From positions 3,916,001 through 3,980,000 of the forward strand of contig NZ_CP104558.1 in the NCBI RefSeq assembly GCF_025398035.1: a stretch of DNA of 64,000 bases. Reading direction: 5' to 3'. This document shows, in pieces, positions 56,643 through 64,000 of this stretch (its first letter is position 1; each line of letters begins with the position of its first letter). The position numbers and the translations under genes were made by a program. The notes beneath the pieces are model-generated. The model was not told where the DNA came from. It was given only the letters and a program-made list of their open reading frames with translations, and did not search any database. The DNA comes from Rossellomorea vietnamensis (GTDB lineage: Bacteria > Bacillota > Bacilli > Bacillales > Bacillaceae_B).

Positions 56643-57839
56643 ATGAGTCAACCAGCAGTGATTACCGATCGCAAAAACAACATCGTCTCTGCAGTCGATC
56701 AATTGGCTGTGAAACTCGTGTCGACCAGCCATCAGATCCACGACAAACCTGAAATCGGAAACGAAGAGTTCTTTGCTTCAGAGACTTTAACCACCTTACT
56801 TGCAGCAAACGGGTTCTCCATTGAACGGGGAGTGGCGGGTCATGAGACTTCCTTTGTGGCACGCAAACATTCAGGGAAGGAAGGACCGGTCATCGGCTAC
56901 CTGGCTGAATATGACGCCCTGCCTGGACTCGGCCATGCCTGTGGTCACAATATCATCGGGACGGCAAGCTGCGGGGCGGCCATCGCCCTGTCGTCCGTAC
57001 TCGAGGAAACAGGAGGGGAAGTGGTCGTGTTCGGTACTCCTGCCGAGGAAGGCGGTCCGAACGGAAGTGCGAAGGGCAGTTTTGTAAAGGCCGGCTTGTT
57101 CGAAGGAGTGGATGCCTGCATGATGGTCCATCCATTCAATCGGACAACACAGACAGGGAAAACCCTTGCGGTGGACCCCCTTGATTTCGAATTTAAAGGA
57201 AGATCTGCCCATGCGGCAGCTTCCCCTGAAGACGGCATCAATGCCCTCGACGGTGTGATCCAGCTGTTCAACGGCATTAACGCCCTTCGTCAGCACGTGA
57301 CCGATGATGTACGGATTCATGGCATTATCACCCACGGTGGGGACGCGCCAAACATCGTCCCTGACTATGCAAAAGCCCGCTTTTATATACGAGCTGCAAC
57401 GAGGGAAGCGTGCAATGAAGTCACGAAGAAAGTAAAAGCCATCGCTGAGGGATCGGCTCTTGCCACGGGGACGAAACTGAATATCATCAAAATCCAAAAT
57501 GAAGTCGATCACTTTCAGCTCAACCGCCGTTTCGATCAAGTATTCCAGCACTCCATCGAGTCACTGGGCGAATCCTTCGACGATACGGAACGAAAGGGAC
57601 TCGGCTCATCCGACGCCGGAAACGTCAGCCGCGTGGTCCCGACCATCCACCCCTACATCAAAATCGGCCCCGAATCCCTCGTCGTTCACACGAACGAATT
57701 CAGGGAAGCGGCTAAATCCACCGAGGGTGACCGTGCCCTTGTGATCGGGGCAAAGGCACTTGCGCTGACGGGGTATGAACTCCTCACGGATAAGCTGCTT
57801 TTAGAGGAAATATGGAAAGAGTTCGGTTCAAGTAAATAA
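56643..57839 (+). CDS. M20-family amidohydrolase in the methionine operon
   Basis: This 398-residue metallopeptidase-type hydrolase has Zn ligands in LPGLGHACGHNIIGT, the PAEEGGPNG motif and a late RVVPTIHPYIKIG. The dimerisation domain holds FEFKGRSAHAAASPEDGINA. It resembles AbgB/PM20D2-type aminoacyl-dipeptidases. The position 12 bases after metQ, in an S-box operon, suggests it releases methionine or a sulphur amino acid from an N-acyl or peptide form. AGGAGGG lies upstream of the ATG. Confidence 0.85.
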   Translation: MSQPAVITDRKNNIVSAVDQLAVKLVSTSHQIHDKPEIGNEEFFASETLTTLLAANGFSIERGVAGHETSFVARKHSGKEGPVIGYLAEYDALPGLGHACGHNIIGTASCGAAIALSSVLEETGGEVVVFGTPAEEGGPNGSAKGSFVKAGLFEGVDACMMVHPFNRTTQTGKTLAVDPLDFEFKGRSAHAAASPEDGINALDGVIQLFNGINALRQHVTDDVRIHGIITHGGDAPNIVPDYAKARFYIRAATREACNEVTKKVKAIAEGSALATGTKLNIIKIQNEVDHFQLNRRFDQVFQHSIESLGESFDDTERKGLGSSDAGNVSRVVPTIHPYIKIGPESLVVHTNEFREAAKSTEGDRALVIGAKALALTGYELLTDKLLLEEIWKEFGSSK

Positions 57840-57847
57840 AGACGAAG

Positions 57848-57876
57848 AGACAGCTAAATCAGGGCTGTCTTTTTTA
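57848..57876 (+). terminator. Terminator of the met operon
   Basis: AGACAGC (57848-57854) pairs with GCTGTCT (57864-57870), followed by TTTTTT. Confidence 0.8.
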
Positions 57877-57972
57877 TATTGCTGGAGAATGTTCCAATGT
57901 TTAACAAAAACCCTGAGAGGATAATGAATAAATGAGAGATAGTATCGTAGAAACCAAAGAAAGGAGAACGAC

Positions 57973-58419
57973 ATGAAAAAACTACTGATAGCAGGAAACC
58001 TTTTTTTCTCCCTCTCAATCCTGGGAGCGTGCGGTTCAGACGAGGCCGAACCGGAAGAGAATACATCAAGCGATACAGCAGAAATGAATGATCAGCAGGA
58101 AACCCAGGAAATGGACGAACCGGCAGCAGACCTGTTCAGCAGTGAAAAGCTGCAAGAACGAATCCAAAAGGGGATGGATCTTGATTCCTATTCTGCTGAA
58201 TTAACAGCAATGGAGGAAAAAGGGGAAACCACCCTCGTCAAAAAATACAACTTGACCGGGAATGAAGAAATAAAAGCACAAATTCTTCAATCGTCAGACG
58301 GATTTGTCGCAGTGGAAACGGATGGACTGGAAGTGACAGACGTTTCAAGCTATGAATCCATGAAAGAGGTCGAGAATCATTTGAACGACAAGGATATGGA
58401 AGAAGATATGAGCGAGTAA
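57973..58419 (+). CDS. Small lipoprotein, 148 aa
   Basis: This 148-residue lipoprotein starts MKKLLIAGNLFFSLSILGAC, with Cys20 as the lipidated residue. An acidic stretch (EAEPEENTSSDTAEMNDQQE) precedes a domain with DLDSYSAELTAMEEKGETTL and a YNLTGNEEIKAQILQSSDGF repeat-like end. No family is recognised. GAAAGGAG lies before the ATG. It is monocistronic, with a terminator after it. Confidence 0.65.
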   Translation: MKKLLIAGNLFFSLSILGACGSDEAEPEENTSSDTAEMNDQQETQEMDEPAADLFSSEKLQERIQKGMDLDSYSAELTAMEEKGETTLVKKYNLTGNEEIKAQILQSSDGFVAVETDGLEVTDVSSYESMKEVENHLNDKDMEEDMSE

Positions 58420-58467
58420 ACGATCCATACCAGTCGTAATCCAGTAATAAATAGATAAATGAAAGGA

Positions 58468-58498
58468 AGCGTTGATCTAAAAGAATCAACGCTTTTTC
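58468..58498. terminator. Terminator after lipoprotein gene
   Basis: AGCGTTGAT (58468-58476) and ATCAACGCT (58485-58493) form a perfect stem, followed by TTTTCC. It also lies between convergent genes. Confidence 0.8.
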
Positions 58499-58539
58499 CT
58501 TTGAAGTTTAAACTGAAAGGCAGGTTAATGCATTCAAAT

Positions 58540-59937
58540 TTAACAGTTGTTTAGCTTCATATTAATCTCCTTCATTGCTTTTGAGGTTTGTACATGGTTC
58601 AACCAATCCTCTTCTACTGTTTCATGTTCTTCCATCAAAATTTCGACTAGATCCATATCCTTTAATTTTGTATAAAGGTTTTTTGGTTCACCATTTACTT
58701 TTACCCCGTACATCCTTGTTGCTATTGAGGGATCTAAAAAGAATGCAAAATCTAAAGCGGTTGAACCATTCGGGAGGGAAACTACGTCCATTTTAGGAGT
58801 GTAAATTGTAATATCATTTTGCAGTAATTCAAATGAAATCAATTCATAAAATTCTATAGGATCATTCGAAACAGCCTTAACAGACTGAATGGAATCTCTT
58901 AGTAAATCGGAACTGAGCACTTCTATTTCTGTGACAGAAAGTTCATTGAGTAAATGAAATATACTCACATTCAAAGAGCTTTCCGTTTTGATTTCAACGT
59001 TGACCTCCACATCCTGAACCATGACGGAGGTTTTAAGATGGCTATCGAATCTCTTTCGCTGACCCGAAATCTCATCTCTAAACATATTGGGAACAGGTCT
59101 GAATGAGTTATGGATGATTCCTAAAAGTGTATAACAGTTTATTGGGGTATCTGTGATGATTTGAATGGTGAAAAGCTTAGAGAGAGACTCTCCTTCTTGA
59201 AGTTTTGAATATGAAACGTAGATGGGTGCAGAACGCCATTTTATGTCTACAGGTAGAGGTGTTTGGTTATTTTCTAGTATGTGTCTTTTACAATAATGAA
59301 AGATGTTGGAGAAAATTTTTTCATAATTACCTTTAAGATTCTTTACACCGGCATACCTTTGAGGATTGAGATACTTAAAAGCAAGTTCCTCGAGTTCCGA
59401 TTGGAATTCAACTAACCCTAACCGTTCACAAAGCGGAGAGAAAAAGACTAAAGTTTCATTTGCATAAGGAACTTTCTTTTCGATCTTTTTAATACCAAGC
59501 GTTCTCATATTGTGAAGCCTATCTGCTATTTTCACAATGGCTACCCTAATATCCTTGGCTGCGTGTGAAAGCAGTTTTTCGGAATTCAAGGCATGATAGA
59601 GCTCTTTGTTTATAGAACCTTTCTCAAACTTCGTTAATCCATCTACAATCAAGGCAACCTGGGGACCAAACTGGTCTTCGATATCCTCTAAGGAGCAATC
59701 AGTATCTTCAACCACATCATGAAGGAGAGCTGCTATAAGAGTTGTACTATCCGCTTTATAGTGCATCAGAATCTCACACACTGTAAATGGGTGACAAACA
59801 TAAGGTTCTCCAGTAGCCCTTTTCTGTCCCAGATGCGCTCGTTCTGTAAACTCTAGAGCACTCTTAAAAACATTTAACTCCCTGGGTTTTAGATAAACAG
59901 CCTTCTCAATCAAAGAATTTCTTAACTCAAGTACCAT
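58540..59937 (-). CDS. RelA/SpoT homologue with HD and TGS domains and a damaged synthetase domain
   Basis: This 465-residue protein has a hydrolase HD domain with the conserved YVCHP (His49) and LLHDVVEDT (HD at 73-74, ED at 77-78). The middle region aligns with the (p)ppGpp synthetase (INCYTLLGIIHNSFRPVPNM). However, the active-site residues of that domain are changed: KLFTIQII replaces DLLAIRVI, and SGQRKRFDSHLKTSV replaces the nucleotide-binding motif. A TGS domain closes the protein (ITIYTPKMDVVSLPNGSTAL). It lacks the ACT domain. It is expected to hydrolyse (p)ppGpp. The start is 59937, with GGGAG upstream. Confidence 0.82.
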   Translation of the reverse strand: MVLELRNSLIEKAVYLKPRELNVFKSALEFTERAHLGQKRATGEPYVCHPFTVCEILMHYKADSTTLIAALLHDVVEDTDCSLEDIEDQFGPQVALIVDGLTKFEKGSINKELYHALNSEKLLSHAAKDIRVAIVKIADRLHNMRTLGIKKIEKKVPYANETLVFFSPLCERLGLVEFQSELEELAFKYLNPQRYAGVKNLKGNYEKIFSNIFHYCKRHILENNQTPLPVDIKWRSAPIYVSYSKLQEGESLSKLFTIQIITDTPINCYTLLGIIHNSFRPVPNMFRDEISGQRKRFDSHLKTSVMVQDVEVNVEIKTESSLNVSIFHLLNELSVTEIEVLSSDLLRDSIQSVKAVSNDPIEFYELISFELLQNDITIYTPKMDVVSLPNGSTALDFAFFLDPSIATRMYGVKVNGEPKNLYTKLKDMDLVEILMEEHETVEEDWLNHVQTSKAMKEINMKLNNC

Positions 59938-59951
59938 CTTATCTACTCCCA

Positions 59952-59978
59952 TTTTTTTTTTTTTTTTTTTTTTTTTTT
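59952..59978. repeat. 27-base poly(T) tract (poly(A) on the gene strand)
   Basis: An uninterrupted run of 27 T on the plus strand lies immediately upstream of the RelA/SpoT-like gene's ribosome site and contiguous with the alternative first ATG (59952). Homopolymers of this length are prone to slippage and sequencing error. Confidence 0.95.
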
Positions 59979-60276
59979 GGATAATTATAACATTTAAGCT
60001 GAGTGGGGGAGAGAATAATTTATTGAAAATGATTTGTTCATTCGCTTTTATACCTTTTCTTCAACTAATTCCCCTAAGTCAAAAAGTCGTGTAAGAACTG
60101 TCTCCGATTTAAGGCCAGGTTGTTGAATAGTCTTCTACGACTAAAGTACTGATAGCTTAGAAACACTTATAAATTTGTTACACGTATAATAGGAAAATAA
60201 ATGACAAAAGATAACCATTAAAACACACGCACAATTCAGGGTAAAGGCGTGAGGGATATGTGAGGAGGATTGAAGA
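59979..60276. other. Non-coding gap with a short repeat and a promoter
   Basis: The stretch holds an ACCGTCTCC-related repeat (GTGTAAGAACTGTCTCCG at 60089-60106) and TATAAT at 60185-60190, a likely promoter for the next gene, with no clear -35. The gap also contains divergent AT-rich DNA for the RelA/SpoT-like gene. I see no ORF or RNA family here. Confidence 0.5.
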
Positions 60277-60843
60277 ATGAGAGTGAGAGAAGGAATACAA
60301 CAAGCGAATAGAGCTACCGAAAAGTTAATTGAAGTAAATGATTTGATGACGGATGCAGTAGTTCATTCCTTTATGTTTACATGGCAATGGTGGTTTGGAA
60401 TCGGACTATTTATTATTCCTTGGATCCTTTGGTTTCTGTTTAGAAACAAGGAAAGTACAGGCAGACTTCTTATTGGAGGATTTGTAACCATCATTTTATC
60501 ATTAATCATTGACCTTATTGCCTTGTCTTATGGGTTGTGGTCTTACCCCATGAAATTTTCACCTATAGCTCCACTGTTATTTCTTCCCTATCATTTTTCA
60601 TTAGCTCCTGTTGCCATTATGTTTGCCCTCCAAATCAAACCAAGAACGAATGCACTTTTAAAAGGTTCAATATTTGCTGCAATTGGGGCTTTTATAGGTA
60701 TGAATTTCTTTGCCATGATTGATTTTTACGATCCAAAAGGATGGTCAACCATTTATGACTTTTTTATTTATCTATTCCTTTTCTTTGTAGCGCATTGGTT
60801 CAGCAACATGGATAGTTTTAAAAAAATATCAGATCCCTCTTGA
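60277..60843 (+). CDS. CBO0543-family membrane protein
   Basis: This 188-residue integral membrane protein has about five TM helices, including FIIPWILWFLFRN, LIGGFVTIILSLIIDLIAL, AIGAFIGMNFFAMIDFY and YDFFIYLFLFFVAHWF. The WSYPMKFSPIAPLLFLPYHF segment, with its W, P and Y residues, is the part I associate with the CBO0543 family of Bacillus and Clostridium. No function is known. GAGGAGG precedes the ATG. It is monocistronic, with a terminator at 60881. Confidence 0.75.
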   Translation: MRVREGIQQANRATEKLIEVNDLMTDAVVHSFMFTWQWWFGIGLFIIPWILWFLFRNKESTGRLLIGGFVTIILSLIIDLIALSYGLWSYPMKFSPIAPLLFLPYHFSLAPVAIMFALQIKPRTNALLKGSIFAAIGAFIGMNFFAMIDFYDPKGWSTIYDFFIYLFLFFVAHWFSNMDSFKKISDPS

Positions 60844-60880
60844 GATACGGAAGAGAGCCTTTAATTTGTTCAAGTAACGG

Positions 60881-60909
60881 GCGCGATTATTTAACATCGC
60901 GCTTTTTTT
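60881..60909 (+). terminator. Terminator after the CBO0543-family gene
   Basis: GCGCGAT (60881-60887) pairs with ATCGCGC (60896-60902), followed by TTTTTTT. Confidence 0.8.
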
Positions 60910-61125
60910 GGCGGAGTAAAACCATTGTAAGAATTAAAAATTTTTGGAATAATTGGTATTAAGTTAACCTGGGAATTTAAGAAGCAGGTGGGTTCGGAAC
61001 TTATATTTAAGAAAGATTAAGAAACTATCACAATTGAAACACGACAACATTATTTTATATGGAGTATGCCAAAGGAGATAAAGTTTTGCAAAGTTGAGGG
61101 AAATGAAAACCAGGGGGACAAAGCA

Positions 61126-61382
61126 ATGAAAACGATTGGACTTATAGGTGGAATGAGTTGGGAATTATCTTTGAAGAGTTGTGTTTAGGGAAAGTGGAAC
61201 AATCATCTAAGGATTATTATAAGGGTGTTATTCAAAAATTAGTGGATAGAGGAGCTGTAGGAATCATCTTGGGATGTACAGAAATCGGATTGTTAGTTAA
61301 ACCCGAGGATTCACAAGTTCCATTGTTTGATACAACAGTTATTCATGCGATTGAAGCAGTAAATACGGCTTTAAGAAAATAA
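61126..61382 (+). pseudogene. Aspartate/glutamate racemase-family pseudogene with internal deletion
   Basis: The first codons encode MKTIGLIGGMSWE, the typical N-terminus of aspartate/glutamate racemase-type (YgeA/RacX) proteins. They are then joined directly to a C-terminal piece, FEELCLGKVEQSSKDYYKGV, continuing to GIILGCTEIGLLVKPEDSQV and PLFDTTVIHAIEAV. About 150 residues in the middle are missing, and the two pieces are in different frames (61126 and 61158), so no functional protein is made. The second catalytic Cys (GCTE) is in the retained tail. The junction is near 61160. Confidence 0.8.
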
Positions 61383-61480
61383 GACTTCTTAATGTAGCGG
61401 GGGGCAGTAATCGAAGATGTGTTAATTGATTCTACTACTGCACTTATTCAATTATTGAGGCAGCTTAGAAAAAAGGATAT

Positions 61481-62041
61481 GTGGAGGAGATTAAAATCGA
61501 AAACAGTAATAGTAGTCTCTCAAATGAAAGGTTATGGTTAAGGGAATTTACTACGAGTGATTGGATGGGTGTACATACATACGCATCACAAGAGATCGTT
61601 TGTCAATATCAGCCTTGGGGACCGAATACAGAAATAGAGTCGCAGGATTTTGTAAATCAAGCGATAAAAGACTCTACGCAAAACCCAAGAACAAGGTTTA
61701 TTTTTGCCGTTATTTATGATGAAATTTTGATTGGTGCTGGAGAGTTTAATATAAGGGATTTCACTAATAAAGTGGGGGAAATTGGCTATATTGTTAATCC
61801 GGATTATTGGGGAAAAGGGATAGCGACAGAAGTTGCAACTCTATTAATTGATTTTGGATTTGGAGAACATAAACTTCATCGTATATATGCAACCTGTGAC
61901 CCAAGGAACATAGGTTCATCAAGAGTTTTGGAGAAAGTTGGATTGACCAAAGAAGGTAGAATGCGTGAAGATTTGTTAATGAAAGATGGCTGGCGAGATT
62001 CATTACTATACAGTGTTTTGGAACACGAGTGGAAATTGTAA
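61481..62041 (+). CDS. GNAT-family acetyltransferase, RimJ/RimL-type
   Basis: This 186-residue acetyltransferase starts with GTG at 61481 with AAAAGGAT upstream. It contains RLWLREFTTSDWMGVHTYAS, GEIGYIVNPDYWGKGIATEV (motif A, with the GKGIA loop) and YATCDPRNIGSSRVLEKVGL. It ends in KDGWRDSLLYSVLEHEWKL. This is the RimJ/RimL ribosomal-protein acetyltransferase type, but the real substrate is unknown. A T-run after 62100 with only a weak stem is the nearest terminator candidate. Confidence 0.83.
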   Translation: MEEIKIENSNSSLSNERLWLREFTTSDWMGVHTYASQEIVCQYQPWGPNTEIESQDFVNQAIKDSTQNPRTRFIFAVIYDEILIGAGEFNIRDFTNKVGEIGYIVNPDYWGKGIATEVATLLIDFGFGEHKLHRIYATCDPRNIGSSRVLEKVGLTKEGRMREDLLMKDGWRDSLLYSVLEHEWKL

Positions 62042-62189
62042 TATAACAAACCATATTTAGCTGCCAGGGGTATTAAGTGAAGATCATGCAGCAGTACTTC
62101 GGTTTTTTTATTGAAGTTATCGGGCAGGTTAATGGAATAATTACCGTTAAAAATATAAATACTTTGGTGTCCCAAGGAGGGGAGTTGAA

Positions 62190-62372
62190 GTGAATAACAA
62201 GTTAATAAAATCCCGAACAGATAAGTCAATAAGCGGTGTTTGTGGAGGAATAGCGGAATATTTCGGTATTTCTTCTTTGGGAGTAAGGTTAATATTTCTT
62301 TTATTACCTGCTAATATACTTATCTATATAATTCTTGTTAATATCATGCATGACAGTCCCCGAACATTATAA
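62190..62372 (+). CDS. PspC-domain small membrane protein
   Basis: This 60-residue protein has a complete PspC domain: KLIKSRTDKSISGVCGGIAE, YFGISSLGVRLIFLLLP and one TM helix, NILIYIILVNIM. The ISGVCGGIAEYFG signature is diagnostic. PspC proteins help anchor or sense membrane stress. The GTG start at 62190 has AAGGAGGGG upstream. It lies just before a WYL-domain regulator, 52 bases from it. Confidence 0.88.
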   Translation: MNNKLIKSRTDKSISGVCGGIAEYFGISSLGVRLIFLLLPANILIYIILVNIMHDSPRTL

Positions 62373-62424
62373 TTACTAATTTCCAATTTTTTTAAAAAAT
62401 ATAGAGGGATACAGGTAGAATCAT

Positions 62425-63387
62425 ATGCCCAAAATTGACAATATGCTAGCCATTCTCTGGATGCTTCGTTCAGGTAAAAAAGTGACGGCACAGCAAATTT
62501 CAGAAAAGCTAGAGATGAATATAAGGACGGTGTATCGTTATATTGATACCATTTCTACAAGTGGCGTACCGATCGTTTCAGAACCGGGACATAACGGTGG
62601 GTACTCTTTATTGAATCATTTTGTTGAGGCTCCTCTGTTTTTTGATTTTGAGGAGCAAACTTCACTCTTTCACGCTGCTGTTTTTGCAGAAGAAGCCGGA
62701 TATTATGGAGGGGAAGCACTCGATAGGGCCCTTTCTAAACTCAGTCACCACTCCAATCAAGAGCAGGAAACAAAGGTAAACCAACATGTTACGAGTCTTG
62801 AAGTCATAAGTGGAATACGTTCATCTTCTATTGAACCATTTTTGAAAGAATTGGAGCAGGCCGTAGCTGATGGGTACTCAGTCAACATTCTTTATTATAA
62901 AAGTGGCGAAAAGCCATTAAGTGAAAGATTAGTCGATCCCTACAGAATGATCTATTGGAATAACAAGTGGTATGTGATTGGATATTGTCATCTTCGAAAT
63001 GATATCCGTAGTTTTAGAGTGGATCGAATGGAACGTCTAATGTTAACCGAAAATACCTTTAACCGACCGGAGAATTTTTCAGCACGTGACTTTTTCGTGA
63101 AAAATCTTCTTCCAACAATAAAAGATATGGATGGGATTATTTCTTTGGTTCTTCATGGAGATAAAAGTGCATTGGATGATATTTGCCACCATTGGTTCTT
63201 GGGACATTATCTACAAGAACGTACCTCCAATCAAGCCGTATTTCTTCTGGAAAAAGAGATCATACATACCTATGTACCTTATTTACTTTTACCGTACAAT
63301 ACATCGATTAAAGTGATGGAGCCCATCAGTCTTAAGAAACGAATGATTGAAGTTTTGACGGAATTAATAGAATTTCATCAAGTTTAA
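62425..63387 (+). CDS. WYL-domain transcriptional regulator (YafY-type)
   Basis: This 320-residue regulator has an N-terminal DeoR-like HTH (MLAILWMLRSGKKVTAQQIS, MNIRTVYRYIDTISTSGVPI). A WYL domain follows (VNILYYKSGEKPLSERLVDP, YRMIYWNNKWYVIGYC), and it ends with a WCX-type region (FVKNLLPTIKDMDGIISLVL). The HTH binds DNA, and the WYL domain senses a ligand or nucleic acid. Its targets are unknown; the PspC gene beside it and the next ECF gene are candidates by position only. Confidence 0.88.
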   Translation: MPKIDNMLAILWMLRSGKKVTAQQISEKLEMNIRTVYRYIDTISTSGVPIVSEPGHNGGYSLLNHFVEAPLFFDFEEQTSLFHAAVFAEEAGYYGGEALDRALSKLSHHSNQEQETKVNQHVTSLEVISGIRSSSIEPFLKELEQAVADGYSVNILYYKSGEKPLSERLVDPYRMIYWNNKWYVIGYCHLRNDIRSFRVDRMERLMLTENTFNRPENFSARDFFVKNLLPTIKDMDGIISLVLHGDKSALDDICHHWFLGHYLQERTSNQAVFLLEKEIIHTYVPYLLLPYNTSIKVMEPISLKKRMIEVLTELIEFHQV

Positions 63388-63389
63388 TG

Positions 63390-63422
63390 ACTTCCCTGAC
63401 GCTACCTGTCAGGGAAGTTTTA
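63390..63422 (+). terminator. Terminator after the WYL regulator
   Basis: ACTTCCCTGAC (63390-63400) pairs with GTCAGGGAAGT (63408-63418), followed by TTTATT. Confidence 0.85.
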
Positions 63423-63548
63423 TTATTTTCCTTTTAGGATTGAAGCTAGTTCGAATTTTCATCTTTAATCGAAAAAGGTAAAGAATGACAAGTCTTATAT
63501 TCTAAAATTCTTTTGTAAAATGAAAAAACATCCTTAATTATGAAAAAA

Positions 63549-63584
63549 TGAAACTATCTGTCTGACTTAATCGTCAAACAGATA
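63549..63584 (+). promoter_or_regulatory. ECF-type autoregulatory promoter with inverted repeat
   Basis: TGAAAC (63549-63554) and CGTC (63572-63575) are separated by 17 bases, a usual ECF promoter form. TATCTGT (63555-63561) and ACAGATA (63578-63584) form an inverted repeat between and after the boxes. It likely serves the ECF sigma gene that follows. Confidence 0.6.
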
Positions 63585-63607
63585 ACTTATACAAGAAGGG
63601 AATAAAC

Positions 63608-64000
63608 ATGGACAAAAAAGAAAGAGATGACATCCTTGACCAAGCCATGGGTGACTATGGTGATGAATTGGTTAGGCTTGCCTATACTTATGTAAAGGAA
63701 GAGCATATGGCAAAAGACCTTGCGCAAAATGCCTTTGTCAAATGCTACAACCAACTAGGACACTTTCGAGAAGAATCTGAACTTCGGACATGGCTATACA
63801 GAATTACTATAAATGAATGTAAAGATTACTTAAAGAGCTGGAAATGTAAGAAGGTTCAACTAGTGCACTATATACAAGAAAATACACAAAAATATCAGAA
63901 ATCATTGGATCAAAAAGTCGTTCAAGATTCTGTCAATCAAGAGATTAAAAGGATTGTCTATTCCTTGCCAACAAAATACAAGGAAATCATCTATCTCTAT
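63608..64000 (+). CDS. ECF sigma factor, truncated by the window end
   Basis: The first 131 residues of a sigma-70 ECF protein are present. Region 2 lies in ELVRLAYTYVKEEHMAKDLA and QNAFVKCYNQLGHFREESEL, with RTWLYRITINECKDYLKSW. Region 4 begins at VNQEIKRIVYSLPTKYKEII and is cut off by the end of the window. AAGGGA precedes ATG 63608. The upstream ECF-like promoter suggests it controls its own transcription. Any anti-sigma gene would lie to the right, out of sight. Confidence 0.85.
   Translation, partial: MDKKERDDILDQAMGDYGDELVRLAYTYVKEEHMAKDLAQNAFVKCYNQLGHFREESELRTWLYRITINECKDYLKSWKCKKVQLVHYIQENTQKYQKSLDQKVVQDSVNQEIKRIVYSLPTKYKEIIYLY

Noticed and set aside
61158-61382. Stand-alone 74-residue protein
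   Set aside because: It is the C-terminal remnant of the deleted racemase gene.
1-64000. tRNA, rRNA, CRISPR, prophage or transposase features
   Set aside because: None seen: no cloverleaf with CCA or conserved T-loop, no regularly spaced 25-40 base CRISPR repeats, no integrase or IS transposase.

Overview
The window looks like chromosome from a low-G+C Gram-positive of the family Bacillaceae, a Bacillus or Rossellomorea-like organism (the genus is a guess from general resemblance). The signs are strong AGGAGG ribosome sites, frequent GTG and TTG starts, T-box and SAM (S-box) leaders, Bacillus-type operons (lnr, put, met, glpP, satA), ECF sigma factors with anti-sigma partners, and rho-independent terminators at almost every operon end. 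I found no tRNA, rRNA, CRISPR array, transposase or prophage module.

Layout. 1-3.3 kb: five small stress or unknown-function genes (DUF3291, YciI, NTF2-like, VOC, DUF3626) and a 55-residue exported peptide. 3.4-4.2 kb: a small SH3-like protein and a probable type I toxin locus with a 29-codon toxin. 4.2-7.7 kb: an isoleucine T-box and a long, eukaryote-like isoleucyl-tRNA synthetase. 7.8-12.7 kb: HAD, GNAT, CPBP protease, GIY-YIG, DUF2087 regulator, a nucleotidyltransferase and a tiny membrane protein. 12.9-18.3 kb: a two-component system plus ABC exporter with the gene order of the linearmycin-resistance operon lnrJKLMN. 18.7-22.3 kb: a divergent CtaA-like protein facing an ArsR-type sensor and a Zn/Cd P-type ATPase. 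22.4-29.7 kb: an RmlD-like reductase, a P-loop kinase, and an amidohydrolase, NhaC antiporter, regulator, epimerase and GNAT cluster that shares a direct-repeat operator. 30-36 kb: EamA exporter with an Lrp regulator, an ECF sigma and anti-sigma pair, a DUF6516 (TumE-like) gene pair, and mgtC copy 1. 36.5-41.3 kb: an Ugp-like importer without its own ATPase, followed by a metallo-beta-lactamase phosphodiesterase and a HAD phosphatase. 42-46 kb: proline catabolism (putB, putC, PucR-type regulator). 46-48.7 kb: small membrane proteins and two acetyltransferases, one like SatA. 48.8-51.8 kb: a large secreted lamin-tail/FN3 protein preceded by a 23-codon ORF that overlaps a terminator. 52-53.3 kb: mgtC copy 2 and glpP with a decayed partial copy. 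53.8-57.8 kb: SAM riboswitch and metNIQ plus an M20 peptidase. 58-64 kb: lipoprotein, a RelA/SpoT homologue with a damaged synthetase domain behind a 27-base poly(T), a CBO0543 membrane protein, a deleted racemase pseudogene, GNAT, PspC, a WYL regulator, and the start of an ECF sigma gene.

The most unusual structure is a dispersed non-coding element seen three times (18384-18572, 29811-29999 inverted, 53476-53664). Each copy has four short palindromes with the core CGGAA-N3-TTCCG. Their centres are spaced 51, 61-62 and 51-52 bases apart in every copy, and each palindrome position carries its own arm signature, while the spacers have diverged. Other notable signals are a shared leader hairpin in front of both mgtC paralogues, the paired operator of the nhaC/epimerase cluster, the type I toxin locus, and the short ORF overlapping a terminator upstream of the secreted protein.
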